From contig NZ_JAVIXR010000006.1 in assembly GCF_031157525.1 (NCBI RefSeq), positions 62,001 through 126,000 of the forward strand: 64,000 bases of DNA, given 5' to 3'. Shown here in pieces: positions 19,286-27,626 of this stretch. The stretch is from Marinobacter sediminicola (GTDB taxonomy: Bacteria; Pseudomonadota; Gammaproteobacteria; Pseudomonadales; Oleiphilaceae). The notes under the pieces were generated by a model. It made no database searches. It was not told the DNA's origin and saw nothing but the letters and a program-made list of their open reading frames with translations. Positions within the stretch are counted from its first letter, which is position 1. The number at the start of each line of letters is the position of its first letter. Made by a program: the position numbers and the translations under genes.

Positions 19286-20263
19286 TTACTTGATCTTGCT
19301 TTCTTCGATGGTGTAGCCGTTCTCGTTGAACCAGCGAGCGGCGCCTTTGTGCCAAGGCAGCACGTTGTTCTTGCTGTAGTTCTCAGGAATGGAGTTGCGG
19401 GCAGCTTTGTGAATAGAAACCATCCGTTCGTTCTGCTCCATGGTCAGCTTGGTGATTTCATACACAAAGCTTTCCGGCATATCGCAATTCACCATGGCAA
19501 AGTTCCACATGGATACAACGCGCGATGGCTCATCCAGGGACTGGTAGGTGGCCGCTGGAATAATGAACTCAGACACCGGGAAGTTATCTGTAACCTTTTT
19601 GGCTTCGGCATCGGTCATACCAATGATGTTCACATCGGTTTGAACTTCCAGCTGGCTAACGGCTGGAATGGGGATGCCTGCGGCAAACGCGACAACATCA
19701 ATCAGGCCGTCCTGAAGCTGTCCGCCAAGATCCGACCAGCTGCCGTTACGACGCTTGAAGTTCACACCCAGGGTTTCCATCATGCGCGGGAAATAGGTGT
19801 CGGAGGTTGAGCCAGCCGGGCCGAAGCCAATGGTGGCACCATCTGGAATATCAGAAATAGACTTGATTCCGGAGCTGGTCAGCGCCGTGACCGAAAAAGG
19901 CGTTTCGTACATGGGGAACATGGCACATACGTTGTCCATCTTCATGCCTGGCGCCAGCGGGCTGTTGCCATCCATGGATTCGCGAGCCGGGCCCATGGTA
20001 GTGAGGCCAAACTTGAGATCGCCAGTATGCACTAACGCCATATTCTGCATTGGCCCGCCAGTAATTTCAGCACCGCCCGAAACGCCCAGATTTTCTGCAA
20101 CAAAGTTAGCCCAACCTGAGCCGTAGGCGAAATAGGTGCCGCCCTGACTGGCTGTACCAACGGTAAAGTTATCCGGCCAACCGGCCCGATCCTGGGCAAC
20201 AACGGGACTTGCAACAACAAGAGTAGAGGCGAATGCCGCCGCGAGAATGGCTTGGTTCTTCAT
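19286..20263 (-). CDS. TAXI-family TRAP solute-binding protein
   Basis: A 325-residue periplasmic protein with a signal peptide (ILAAAFASTLVVASPVVAQ, cleavage near residue 23). Family features are FTVGTASQGGTYFAYGSGWA near the N-terminus and IGFGPAGSTSDTYFPRMMET in the middle. It binds the substrate and passes it to the fused permease encoded next. It is the first gene of the operon, 78 bases downstream of the -12 element of a sigma-54 promoter (20341-20356), so expression probably depends on the DctBD-like pair. Confidence 0.93.
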   Translation of the reverse strand: MKNQAILAAAFASTLVVASPVVAQDRAGWPDNFTVGTASQGGTYFAYGSGWANFVAENLGVSGGAEITGGPMQNMALVHTGDLKFGLTTMGPARESMDGNSPLAPGMKMDNVCAMFPMYETPFSVTALTSSGIKSISDIPDGATIGFGPAGSTSDTYFPRMMETLGVNFKRRNGSWSDLGGQLQDGLIDVVAFAAGIPIPAVSQLEVQTDVNIIGMTDAEAKKVTDNFPVSEFIIPAATYQSLDEPSRVVSMWNFAMVNCDMPESFVYEITKLTMEQNERMVSIHKAARNSIPENYSKNNVLPWHKGAARWFNENGYTIEESKIK

Positions 20264-20340
20264 AGAGACTGCTCCCTGATTCGTTTTGTTTATTGGGTGC
20301 TCGACGGAGCCCGAAGGGGCTGCGATAACTCTTTAAAGAT

Positions 20341-20356
20341 AGCAAATAGCGGGCCA
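20341..20356 (-). promoter_or_regulatory. Sigma-54 (-24/-12) promoter of the TRAP operon
   Basis: Read on the minus strand the sequence is TGGCCCGCTATTTGCT. It fits the consensus TGGCACG-N4-TTGCW at every position but one (A to C), with exact GG-to-GC spacing. The start of transcription would be near 20330, giving a leader of about 65 bases before the binding-protein ATG at 20263. A sigma-54 activator gene (13758-15110) is in the same cluster. Confidence 0.8.
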
Positions 20357-20419
20357 TTAGAAAGAAACCCATATAAAACATAAACATCCAAAAATGCCAC
20401 GCTTAAAAGACCAGGAAAT

Positions 20420-20456
20420 TGGGTACCTTTCCACCCATTACCGCGCCGCATTGGGT
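20420..20456. promoter_or_regulatory. Candidate enhancer half-sites upstream of the sigma-54 promoter
   Basis: TGGGT (20420-20424), ACCCA (20433-20437) and TGGGT (20452-20456) form alternating inverted half-sites 64-115 bp upstream of the -24/-12 element, the distance expected for an NtrC-class activator. Another ATTGGGTG is at 20292-20299. The motif is short, so this is a suggestion only. Confidence 0.35.
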
Positions 20457-20592
20457 GAACTTCCGCCAGCACAAAAGCAGCTGCAACCCCAGGCGCAATC
20501 ATTCGCCTTCTAAATACTTTTTTATAGGTACTATCCGCCAAATCTCCTGCCCATATCAGGCCACTCACGGGCACCTCTCCGCTTTAACCTGT

Positions 20593-20621
20593 TTGATATT
20601 TAGTATTCAAACCATTATTCT
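20593..20621 (+). promoter_or_regulatory. Putative sigma-70 promoter of betIBA
   Basis: TTGATA (20593-20598), a 17-bp spacer and TATTCT (20616-20621) place the transcription start near 20628, exactly where the first operator begins. Each hexamer matches four or five of six consensus positions. Confidence 0.5.
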
Positions 20622-20627
20622 GCACCG

Positions 20628-20665
20628 ATTGAACAGTCATTCAACAAATTGAACATTCATTCAAT
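20628..20665 (+). promoter_or_regulatory. Tandem palindromic operators, probably for BetI
   Basis: Two 18-bp imperfect palindromes of the form ATTGAAC-n4-TCATTCAAT lie at 20628-20645 and 20648-20665. They start 20 bp apart, two helical turns, so both would be on the same face of DNA. The second copy has perfect outer arms (ATTGAA/TTCAAT). They sit between the putative promoter and the betI ATG (20687). A TetR-family repressor of this cluster is the obvious ligand. Confidence 0.75.
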
Positions 20666-20686
20666 CCACAGCAGGTCACAGGGCGC

Positions 20687-21286
20687 ATGGCACGACCGGG
20701 AATTGAGTCAATCAGGCGGCAACAGCTGATCGACGCAACATTGAGCGTTATCGAAACCCACGGTTTCCAAGGTGCAACCATAGGGAAAATTGCAGCGGCT
20801 TCGGAGTTGTCGGTGGGCATTGTGAGCCATTATTTCGGCGGCAAGCAGGGCCTGCTGGAAGCCACCATGCGATACCTGCTCTCGTGCCTGCAACAGGACG
20901 CCTCAAGATTGATGGCCAGCCGGCCCAGCAACCCTCGTGAGAGCTTGATGGCCATAGTCGACGCCAACTTCTCCGGCGTTCAGACCCACGCTCAGTCGGC
21001 TAAAACCTGGCTGGCGTTCTGGACCCAGGCCATGCACAGCCCGGAGTTGATGAGACTTCAGCGGGTGAACGAGCGCCGCCTGCTTTCGAACCTGATTTTC
21101 CATTTGCGCCAGTTGATGCCCCCTGGGCCGGCGCAAGCAACCGCGCAAACAGTCGCTGCCATGATCGACGGTTTCTGGCTGCGCGCCGCCATGAGTGAGG
21201 GCCGGATTGAACCCGACCAGGCCGTTGCCCTTTGCAAAACCTACATCGACCAAGCCATCCAGGCGAATAACGGAGCCAGCAAATGA
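20687..21286 (+). CDS. betI: Choline-responsive repressor BetI
   Basis: A 199-residue TetR-family regulator. The N-terminal helix-turn-helix is [23 protein letters not shown] split over residues 30-52, and the opening [18 protein letters not shown] is characteristic of BetI. The C-terminal ligand domain has the [21 protein letters not shown] segment, whose aromatic residues fit choline binding. BetI represses the bet genes and is released by choline. The stop codon overlaps the betB ATG by four bases. Two palindromic operators are immediately upstream, which points to autoregulation. Confidence 0.95.
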   Translation: MARPGIESIRRQQLIDATLSVIETHGFQGATIGKIAAASELSVGIVSHYFGGKQGLLEATMRYLLSCLQQDASRLMASRPSNPRESLMAIVDANFSGVQTHAQSAKTWLAFWTQAMHSPELMRLQRVNERRLLSNLIFHLRQLMPPGPAQATAQTVAAMIDGFWLRAAMSEGRIEPDQAVALCKTYIDQAIQANNGASK

Positions 21287-22746
21287 CATTGCCCGTGTAC
21301 CAGTCTTTTATTAACGGCCAGCCACTGGCAAACCAGAGTGGCGAACGCTTCGACGTGGTGAACCCTGCCACTGGCAAGCTGATTTATCAGGTTGAACAGG
21401 CTGATGAATTCGTTATGCAAGCAGCGGTCAAGAGTGCCCGGGAAGGCTTCGAAACCTGGTCTGCCATGAGCGGGCTTGAGCGCGGGCGTATTCTCAACCG
21501 GGCCGCCAATATTCTGCGTGAACAGAATGATGAGCTGGCAAAGGTCGAAGTGCTGGATACCGGCAAACCCTGGCAGGAAGCCAGCGTGGTCGATGTGGTC
21601 ACCGGTGCCGATTCTGTAGAGTATTTCGCCGGTCAGGCTTCCAGTATTACCGGCGAAAGCCAGCACCTGGGGCCGGATTTCTTCTATACCCGCCGCGAAC
21701 CTCTGGGCGTATGCGCTGGCATTGGCGCGTGGAACTACCCTCTGCAGATTGCCTGCTGGAAGTCTGCCCCCGCTCTGGCGTGCGGCAACAGCATGATCTT
21801 CAAGCCATCCGAAGAAACCCCGCTGGGCGCCATCAAGCTTGCCGAGATTTACATCGAAGCCGGCGTGCCTGCTGGTGTATTCAACGTAGTGCAAGGCGAT
21901 TACCGGGTGGGTCAGATGCTGACCGCCGAACCGTCCATTGCAAAAGTCTCGTTTACCGGCGAAGCGAAAACCGGCCGCACAGTGATGGCCGATTCTGCCT
22001 CGTCTCTCAAATCCGTGACCATGGAACTGGGCGGCAAATCCCCGCTGATGGTTTTTGAAGATACCGACCTGGAGCAGGCGGTTTCAGCGGCCATGCTGGG
22101 CAACTTCTACACCCAAGGCGAGGTGTGCACCAACGGTACCCGCGTGTTTGTTCAACGTTCCATCTATAACGCCTTCCTTGAGGAACTGGTAAGAAGAACC
22201 GAGAACAACATCATCGCTGGCGACCCGGAACACCCAGACACCAATTTTGGCTCCCTGATCAGCGCCAAGCATCGCGACCTGGTGATGAAGTACATCGTCA
22301 GTGCCAAAGCTGAAGGGGCGCGCTTGCTCACCGGCGGCAAGACCCTGCAACCGACTGGTTTTGAAGGCGGCTATTTTGTGGCGCCCACAATCTTCGCCGA
22401 CTGCACCGATGACATGACCATTGTGCGGGAAGAAATTTTCGGCCCGGTGATGTCGGTACTGCCGTTCGATACTGAAGAAGAAGTGATCCAGCGCGCCAAC
22501 AACACAGACTACGGCCTGGCAGCGGCAGTGTTCACCGCAGACATTATTCGCGCGCACCGCGTTATCCATCAAATTGAAGCAGGCATTTGCTGGATCAACA
22601 GCTTTGGTGCCTCGCCGGCGGAAATGCCTGTGGGCGGTTACAAACTCTCGGGACTGGGCCGCGAGAATGGTCGCGAAACACTCGCCCATTACACCCAGAT
22701 CAAATCCGTTTACGTTGGAATGGCCCCGCTTGAGTCGCCATTTTAA
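21283..22746 (+). CDS. betB: Betaine aldehyde dehydrogenase
   Basis: A 487-residue NAD(P)-dependent aldehyde dehydrogenase that oxidises betaine aldehyde to glycine betaine, the second step of osmoprotectant synthesis from choline. The general-base Glu is in [11 protein letters not shown] and the nucleophile Cys in [34 protein letters not shown] is the cofactor-domain motif typical of BetB, and the length equals that of the family. It is coupled to betI by a 4-base overlap, and betA follows after 63 bases. Confidence 0.97.
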   Translation: MTLPVYQSFINGQPLANQSGERFDVVNPATGKLIYQVEQADEFVMQAAVKSAREGFETWSAMSGLERGRILNRAANILREQNDELAKVEVLDTGKPWQEASVVDVVTGADSVEYFAGQASSITGESQHLGPDFFYTRREPLGVCAGIGAWNYPLQIACWKSAPALACGNSMIFKPSEETPLGAIKLAEIYIEAGVPAGVFNVVQGDYRVGQMLTAEPSIAKVSFTGEAKTGRTVMADSASSLKSVTMELGGKSPLMVFEDTDLEQAVSAAMLGNFYTQGEVCTNGTRVFVQRSIYNAFLEELVRRTENNIIAGDPEHPDTNFGSLISAKHRDLVMKYIVSAKAEGARLLTGGKTLQPTGFEGGYFVAPTIFADCTDDMTIVREEIFGPVMSVLPFDTEEEVIQRANNTDYGLAAAVFTADIIRAHRVIHQIEAGICWINSFGASPAEMPVGGYKLSGLGRENGRETLAHYTQIKSVYVGMAPLESPF

Positions 22747-22809
22747 CCCGCGCCTTCAAACCAGAGCCTCTGCGGATGACCTATCCGCCTTCGCATTAAG
22801 GAGACCGTT

Positions 22810-24477
22810 TTGCAGTTTGATAATGAATTTGACTATGTGATTGTCGGCACCGGCTCCGCCGGCTGCGTATTGGCGAACCGCTTGAGTGAAAGTGGAAATG
22901 ACCAGGTTCTGGTTCTGGAAGCCGGGCGCCGTGACAACGGCTGGAAAATTCACATGCCCGCGGCGCTCATGTTCAACCTCATGGACGACAAGCACAACTG
23001 GTACTACCACACCGAGCCCCAGGAATACATGAACAACCGGAAGCTGTATTGGCCCAGGGGCAAGGTTTGGGGCGGCGGTTCCACCCTGAATGCCATGGTG
23101 TATATCCGTGGCCACGCCTACGACTACGACCGCTGGCACGATGAAGGTGCCAAAGGCTGGCGCTATCAGGACGTGCTGCCCTACTTCCGCAAAGCCGAAA
23201 GCCGGGAAAAAGGCGCTGACGACTACCGCGGTGGCAATGGCCCGCTGAACGTACACACCGGCGACGAGCCCAACCCCCTGTTTGGCGCCTTTCTTGAGGC
23301 TTCCCAGCAGGCAGGCTACCCCTATACAAAAGACATGAACGGCTACCAGCAGGAAGGCGTTGGCGAGATGGACATGACTATCAAAAAAGGTCGGCGCTGG
23401 AGCGCAGCTCAAGCCTACCTGCGCCCCGCCCTGAACCGCCCGAACCTGACCGCTGAAACCGGCGCCATGACCACCCGCATTCTGTTTGAAGGCGATACCG
23501 CCGTGGGCGTGGAATACATTCAGAAAGGGAAAGCCCTTCGTGTGAAGGCCCGCAAAGAAGTCATCGTAAGCGGCGGTGCCATCAACTCGCCGCAACTATT
23601 GATGTTGTCAGGCATAGGCGCGGAAGACGAGCTGAAAGAACACAACATTCCTGTAGTGGCCGACCGCCCTGGTGTCGGCAAAAACCTTCAAGACCACCTG
23701 GAAATCTACGTTCAGCACAAATCCACCCAGCCGGTCACTTTGTACAAGTACACCACCCAGCCGGGCAAAACCCTGGCCGGCATGAAGTGGTTTATCAACA
23801 ACGATTGGGGCGCCTGCCGCACCGCCCACCTGGAAGCTGGCGGCTTTATTCGTTCGGAAGCGGGCGTTCAGCACCCGGATATCCAATATCACTTCCTGCC
23901 GTCCCAGGTAATTGATCACGGCCGGAAAGACGCTGAGTGCCATGGCTATCAGGCCCACGTTGGCCCCATGCGCCCCACCAGTCGCGGATTCATTAAACTG
24001 AAATCCGCCAATCCGAGCGACCACCCGATTATTGATCCCAAACTGCTCAGCACCGAACGTGACCGCTGGGAAATGCGCCAAAGCATAAAACTGACCCGGG
24101 AAATCTTTGCCCAATCTGCGTTTGACCCTTTCCGGGGCGAAGAACTGCGCCCGGGTGCCAGCGCCACTACCGACGACGATATTGATGCGTTCGTCCGCAA
24201 ATACGCGGACAGCGCCTACCACCCCTCATGCACCTGCAAAATGGGCGCAGCCGATGACCCCATGGCGGTAGTTGACGAGCAGGCACGGGTTTATGGCGTG
24301 AACAACCTTCGTGTGGTGGATGCCTCCATCATGCCCAGCATGGTAAGCGGCAACCTGAATGCACCCACCATCATGCTGGCCGAAAAATGTGCCGACCACA
24401 TACGTGGCCTTGAGCCACTCGCTCCCTCACCCGCACCGGTATGGGAACACCCTGACTGGAAAAACGCACAACGCTAA
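22810..24477 (+). CDS. betA: Choline dehydrogenase
   Basis: A 555-residue GMC-family flavoprotein that oxidises choline to betaine aldehyde, usually membrane-associated and linked to the respiratory chain. The FAD-binding motif VIVGTGSAGCVLANRLSE is near residue 10, GMC signature 1 is in WPRGKVWGGGSTLNAMVYIR, signature 2 in VIVSGGAINSPQLLMLSGIG, and the catalytic His in SAYHPSCTCKMG. The initiation codon is TTG at 22810, with AAGGAG ending 6 bases before it. No ATG fits ahead of the FAD motif, so the TTG start is firm. Confidence 0.97.
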   Translation: MQFDNEFDYVIVGTGSAGCVLANRLSESGNDQVLVLEAGRRDNGWKIHMPAALMFNLMDDKHNWYYHTEPQEYMNNRKLYWPRGKVWGGGSTLNAMVYIRGHAYDYDRWHDEGAKGWRYQDVLPYFRKAESREKGADDYRGGNGPLNVHTGDEPNPLFGAFLEASQQAGYPYTKDMNGYQQEGVGEMDMTIKKGRRWSAAQAYLRPALNRPNLTAETGAMTTRILFEGDTAVGVEYIQKGKALRVKARKEVIVSGGAINSPQLLMLSGIGAEDELKEHNIPVVADRPGVGKNLQDHLEIYVQHKSTQPVTLYKYTTQPGKTLAGMKWFINNDWGACRTAHLEAGGFIRSEAGVQHPDIQYHFLPSQVIDHGRKDAECHGYQAHVGPMRPTSRGFIKLKSANPSDHPIIDPKLLSTERDRWEMRQSIKLTREIFAQSAFDPFRGEELRPGASATTDDDIDAFVRKYADSAYHPSCTCKMGAADDPMAVVDEQARVYGVNNLRVVDASIMPSMVSGNLNAPTIMLAEKCADHIRGLEPLAPSPAPVWEHPDWKNAQR

Positions 24478-24511
24478 CGCTGTGACACAAAACCAAGAAA
24501 GGAGAGAACCA

Positions 24512-25441
24512 ATGAAGAAACTCATGATGGCCTGTGCAGGCCTTGCGATCAGTGGCGCTGCCACCGCTGCCCCGAACGCCGCATGTGAAACCGTGCGTTT
24601 TGCAGATGTAGGCTGGACCGACATAACCGCCACTACCGCGCTGGCATCCGAAGTACTGAAAGGCATGGGGTACACCCCTACGGCAAAAGTCCTGTCTGTG
24701 CCAGTGACCTACCGCTCACTCAAAAACAAGGACATCGATGTGTTCCTGGGCAACTGGATGCCCACCATGGAAGGCGATGTCCGCCCTTACCTGGAAAGCG
24801 GTGATGTAGAAACCGTGATCACCAACCTGGAAGGCGCCAAATACACACTGGCGGTTCCCCAGTATGTTTACGATGCAGGCGTTACCAGCTTTGCCGACAT
24901 CGCCAAGCACTCCGACGAGTTTGATGGCCGCATCTACGGCATCGAGCCGGGCAACGACGGCAACCGTCTGATCCAACAGATGGTAGACGAAGATGCCTTC
25001 GGCCTGGGCGATTTCCGTGTGGTCGAGTCCAGTGAAGCGGGCATGCTGTCACAGGTAAGCCGCGCAACCCGTCGCAACAACTGGGTTGTTTTTCTGGCTT
25101 GGGAACCGCACCCGATGAACGCTAACCATGAGCTGGCGTATCTTGAAGGTGGCGACGACTTCTTCGGCCCCAACTACGGTGGCGCAACCGTGCACACCAA
25201 CGTTCGCAAGAACTACACCAGCGAGTGCCCGAACGTTGGCAAGCTGCTGAACAACCTCACCTTCTCCCTGACCATGGAGAACGAAGTGATGGGCGCCATC
25301 CTGAATGACGGCGAAGAGCCAAACGATGCTGCAAAGGCATGGCTGGCCAGCAACCCCGAGGTACTCAACGCCTGGCTTGAAGGCGTGACCACCCTTGACG
25401 GCAAAGAAGCTCTGCCCGCCGTTAAAGCATCCCTTAAATAA
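24512..25441 (+). CDS. choX: Choline ABC transporter substrate-binding protein
   Basis: A 309-residue periplasmic protein (signal peptide to about residue 19, ending GAATAAPNA). It belongs to the OpuAC/ProX-like group of choline/betaine binding proteins: TVRFADVGWTDITATTALAS-like start, DVFLGNWMPTMEGDVRPYLE and WVVFLAWEPHPMNANHE, which carry aromatic residues for a quaternary-amine cage. AAGGAG lies 8 bases before the ATG at 24512, 34 bases after betA. A strong hairpin follows at 25448-25471, before the permease gene. Confidence 0.92.
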   Translation: MKKLMMACAGLAISGAATAAPNAACETVRFADVGWTDITATTALASEVLKGMGYTPTAKVLSVPVTYRSLKNKDIDVFLGNWMPTMEGDVRPYLESGDVETVITNLEGAKYTLAVPQYVYDAGVTSFADIAKHSDEFDGRIYGIEPGNDGNRLIQQMVDEDAFGLGDFRVVESSEAGMLSQVSRATRRNNWVVFLAWEPHPMNANHELAYLEGGDDFFGPNYGGATVHTNVRKNYTSECPNVGKLLNNLTFSLTMENEVMGAILNDGEEPNDAAKAWLASNPEVLNAWLEGVTTLDGKEALPAVKASLK

Positions 25442-25447
25442 CCTCTA

Positions 25448-25471
25448 GTGCCCGGGGGCAACCCCGGGCAC
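25448..25471 (+). repeat. GNRA-capped hairpin between choX and choW
   Basis: A perfect 10-bp stem, GTGCCCGGGG (25448-25457) and CCCCGGGCAC (25462-25471), closed by a GCAA tetraloop. It is not followed by a T tract, so it is more likely to block 3' exonucleases and keep the choX messenger abundant than to end transcription. Confidence 0.7.
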
Positions 25472-25541
25472 CTGCCATGCACTGCCTGATTCACTCATTT
25501 TCCGTGCCGGCCCTGGCCCGCACCCAAAAAGACATAAAACC

Positions 25542-26390
25542 ATGAACTGGATAACTGAGCATCAACTACCCTTCGGCGACTTCATGGAAGCCATTGTTGA
25601 TTTTCTGGTGATCAATTTCAGCGGCTTTTTCGACGCCGTTTCCGAAACTCTCAGAAGCATGATTCATGGCCTGACCGACGCGCTTCTCTGGGTTCCACCT
25701 CTTGCATTGGTAGCCCTGTTTACTGCGGCCGCCCACATTCGTCACCGCCGCTGGGGGCTCACCGCCTTCACCGCTGTCAGCTTTCTGTTAATTCTGAACA
25801 TCGGCTATTGGGAAGACACCATGGCCACATTGTCACTGGTGCTTTACGCAACCGTGCTGTGCATTCTGATTGGCATTCCCCTGGGCATATACGCGGCCCA
25901 CAGCACCTGGCTTTACCGGTTTCTGCAGCCGGTGCTGGATCTTATGCAAACCATTCCACCGTTTGTGTACCTGATCCCCACCCTCACACTGTTTGGCCTG
26001 GGCGTGGTACCCGGTGTTATCTCCACCGTGATTTTTGCCATCGCCGCCCCCGTAAGGCTGACCTATCTGGGCATTTCCCAGGTACCCACCGAGCTGGTTG
26101 AAGCCGGTAAATCCTTCGGCTGCACCAACCGCCAACTGCTATTCAAAGTAGAACTGCCCGCGGCCATGAGCTCCATTGGTGCCGGTATCACCCAGTGCAT
26201 CATGCTATCGCTCTCCATGGTTGTTATTGCCGCGCTGGTCGGTGCTGATGGCTTGGGTGTCCCGGTTGTACGCGCCCTGAACACCGTCGACATAGGCAAG
26301 GGCTTTGAAGCCGGCCTCGCCATTGTATTACTGGCCATCTGGATGGACCGTTTTTTCCGCCAGAAAGGCGCTGCGGAGACCTCAGCATGA
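25542..26390 (+). CDS. choW: Choline ABC transporter permease
   Basis: A 282-residue inner-membrane protein with six or so helices, in the ProW/OpuAB class. It has the FLVINFSGFFDAVSETLRSM start, the permease EAA-type loop (VPTELVEAGKSFGCTNRQLL) and the YLGISQ segment. Together with ChoX and ChoV it imports choline using ATP. The stop overlaps choV by four bases, so the two are translationally coupled. It is separated from choX by 100 bases that contain the hairpin. Confidence 0.93.
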   Translation: MNWITEHQLPFGDFMEAIVDFLVINFSGFFDAVSETLRSMIHGLTDALLWVPPLALVALFTAAAHIRHRRWGLTAFTAVSFLLILNIGYWEDTMATLSLVLYATVLCILIGIPLGIYAAHSTWLYRFLQPVLDLMQTIPPFVYLIPTLTLFGLGVVPGVISTVIFAIAAPVRLTYLGISQVPTELVEAGKSFGCTNRQLLFKVELPAAMSSIGAGITQCIMLSLSMVVIAALVGADGLGVPVVRALNTVDIGKGFEAGLAIVLLAIWMDRFFRQKGAAETSA

Positions 26391-27568
26391 TTGAAATCGA
26401 TAACGTTAACGTTGTGTTCGGCAAGCAACCCCAACGAGCCTTGCCACTGATTGAACAGGGCCTGGAACGCGCCGAGATTCGTGATCAGACCGGTTTGGTG
26501 GTGGGCGTACAGAATGCCAACCTGAGTGTGAAAAAAGGCGAAATCTGCGTGCTGATGGGGCTCTCCGGTTCCGGAAAGTCGAGCCTGCTGCGCTGTATAA
26601 ACGGCTTGAACGAGGTCACCAGCGGTGCCATTCGCATCAAGCACGACAACTACATGGTGGACTTCACCCAGGCCAGCGAAAAGCTACAGCGAGACATACG
26701 CACGCGCCACATTTCCATGGTATTCCAGAGCTTCGCCCTGATGCCCTGGCTGACCGTGGAAGACAACGTGGCTTTCGGCCTTGAGTTGCAAGGCCTTGGC
26801 AAAGCCGAGCGCCGCAAGAAAGTGGCCCGCCAACTGGAACTGGTTGGCCTTTCAGGCTGGGCCAATCGCCGGCCTGATGAACTCTCCGGCGGCATGCGCC
26901 AGCGAGTGGGCCTGGCACGGGCACTGGCCACAGAATCTGAAATACTGCTGATGGACGAGCCGTTCTCTGCCCTTGACCCGCTAATCCGCCATCAGCTTCA
27001 GGACGAACTGCTGACCCTGCAGGAAGAGCTGCAAAAGACCATCGTTTTCGTGAGCCACGACCTGGACGAAGCCCTGAAGCTGGGCTCCCACATCGCCATC
27101 ATGAAAGACGGCCAGATAGTGCAGCACGGCAAGCCGGAATCCATCGTGCTGGAACCTGCGAACGATTACGTGAAAAGCTTCGTTGCCAGCACCAACCCGC
27201 TGAACGTTCTGGCGGCACGCTCCCTGGCACTGCCCATTGGCCAGATACAGGAAGACTCCAGAGGCAACCGCTGCCTCAACAAGCGCTACGACACCTGGCT
27301 ACACACACCGGATGTGGCAGAAAAAGCCGTAGTCACCAGTGGCGGCCAAACCTTCCAGACCCAAGCCTGGCAGGAAGGCCAAGCCATCGAAAGCCTGGCC
27401 AAACAACCCACCCGCATCGCCCCGAATACACCTCTGCGGGATGCCGTAGAGATTCGATATTTCACCGGCCATAGCCTTCTGGTGGAAGAAAGCGGCCAGA
27501 TTACCGGCGCCATAGGCGACCGGGAGCTTTACCACGCCATGCTGGGTAAGCATCTGGACGACAGCTAG
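26387..27568 (+). CDS. choV: Choline ABC transporter ATP-binding protein
   Basis: A 393-residue ATPase of the ProV/OpuAA type. It has Walker A GLSGSGKSSLLR, Q-loop MVFQSFALMPWLTV, signature LSGGMRQRVGLARAL, Walker B ILLMDEPFSALDPL and switch His in VFVSHDLDEAL. The C-terminal 100 residues form CBS-like repeats (LRDAVEIRYFTGHSLLVEES) that in related carriers sense ionic strength. This would let uptake follow salinity, an inference from family knowledge. It is the last gene before the alkaline phosphatase. Confidence 0.94.
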   Translation: MIEIDNVNVVFGKQPQRALPLIEQGLERAEIRDQTGLVVGVQNANLSVKKGEICVLMGLSGSGKSSLLRCINGLNEVTSGAIRIKHDNYMVDFTQASEKLQRDIRTRHISMVFQSFALMPWLTVEDNVAFGLELQGLGKAERRKKVARQLELVGLSGWANRRPDELSGGMRQRVGLARALATESEILLMDEPFSALDPLIRHQLQDELLTLQEELQKTIVFVSHDLDEALKLGSHIAIMKDGQIVQHGKPESIVLEPANDYVKSFVASTNPLNVLAARSLALPIGQIQEDSRGNRCLNKRYDTWLHTPDVAEKAVVTSGGQTFQTQAWQEGQAIESLAKQPTRIAPNTPLRDAVEIRYFTGHSLLVEESGQITGAIGDRELYHAMLGKHLDDS

Positions 27569-27626
27569 GCGAGCTTTATCGCCGGTCAATAATCATAAAA
27601 CGACTAACCTTTAAAAAAGGACATCT

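Larger units (their letters stand above)
20264..20686. other. 423-bp divergent control region between the TRAP operon and betI
   Basis: There is no convincing gene here. A 94-codon minus-strand frame (20290-20574) has no ribosome-binding site I trust and runs across the promoter. The stretch holds, left to right, the leader of the TRAP binding protein, a sigma-54 promoter facing left (20341-20356), candidate activator half-sites (20420-20456), and a sigma-70-like promoter with two BetI-type operators facing right (20593-20665). Confidence 0.8.

Noticed and set aside
18731..19810. 359-codon plus-strand frame
   Set aside because: Antisense to the TRAP permease and binding-protein genes and crossing their boundary; it has no coherent protein features.
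20290..20574. 94-codon minus-strand open frame between the TRAP binding-protein gene and betI
   Set aside because: It runs across the sigma-54 promoter and the candidate enhancer, has no convincing ribosome-binding site and shows no recognisable protein features.
22756..23595. Long minus-strand frames opposite betB and betA
   Set aside because: Shadow frames of GC-rich coding sequence; the plus-strand genes have complete catalytic motifs.
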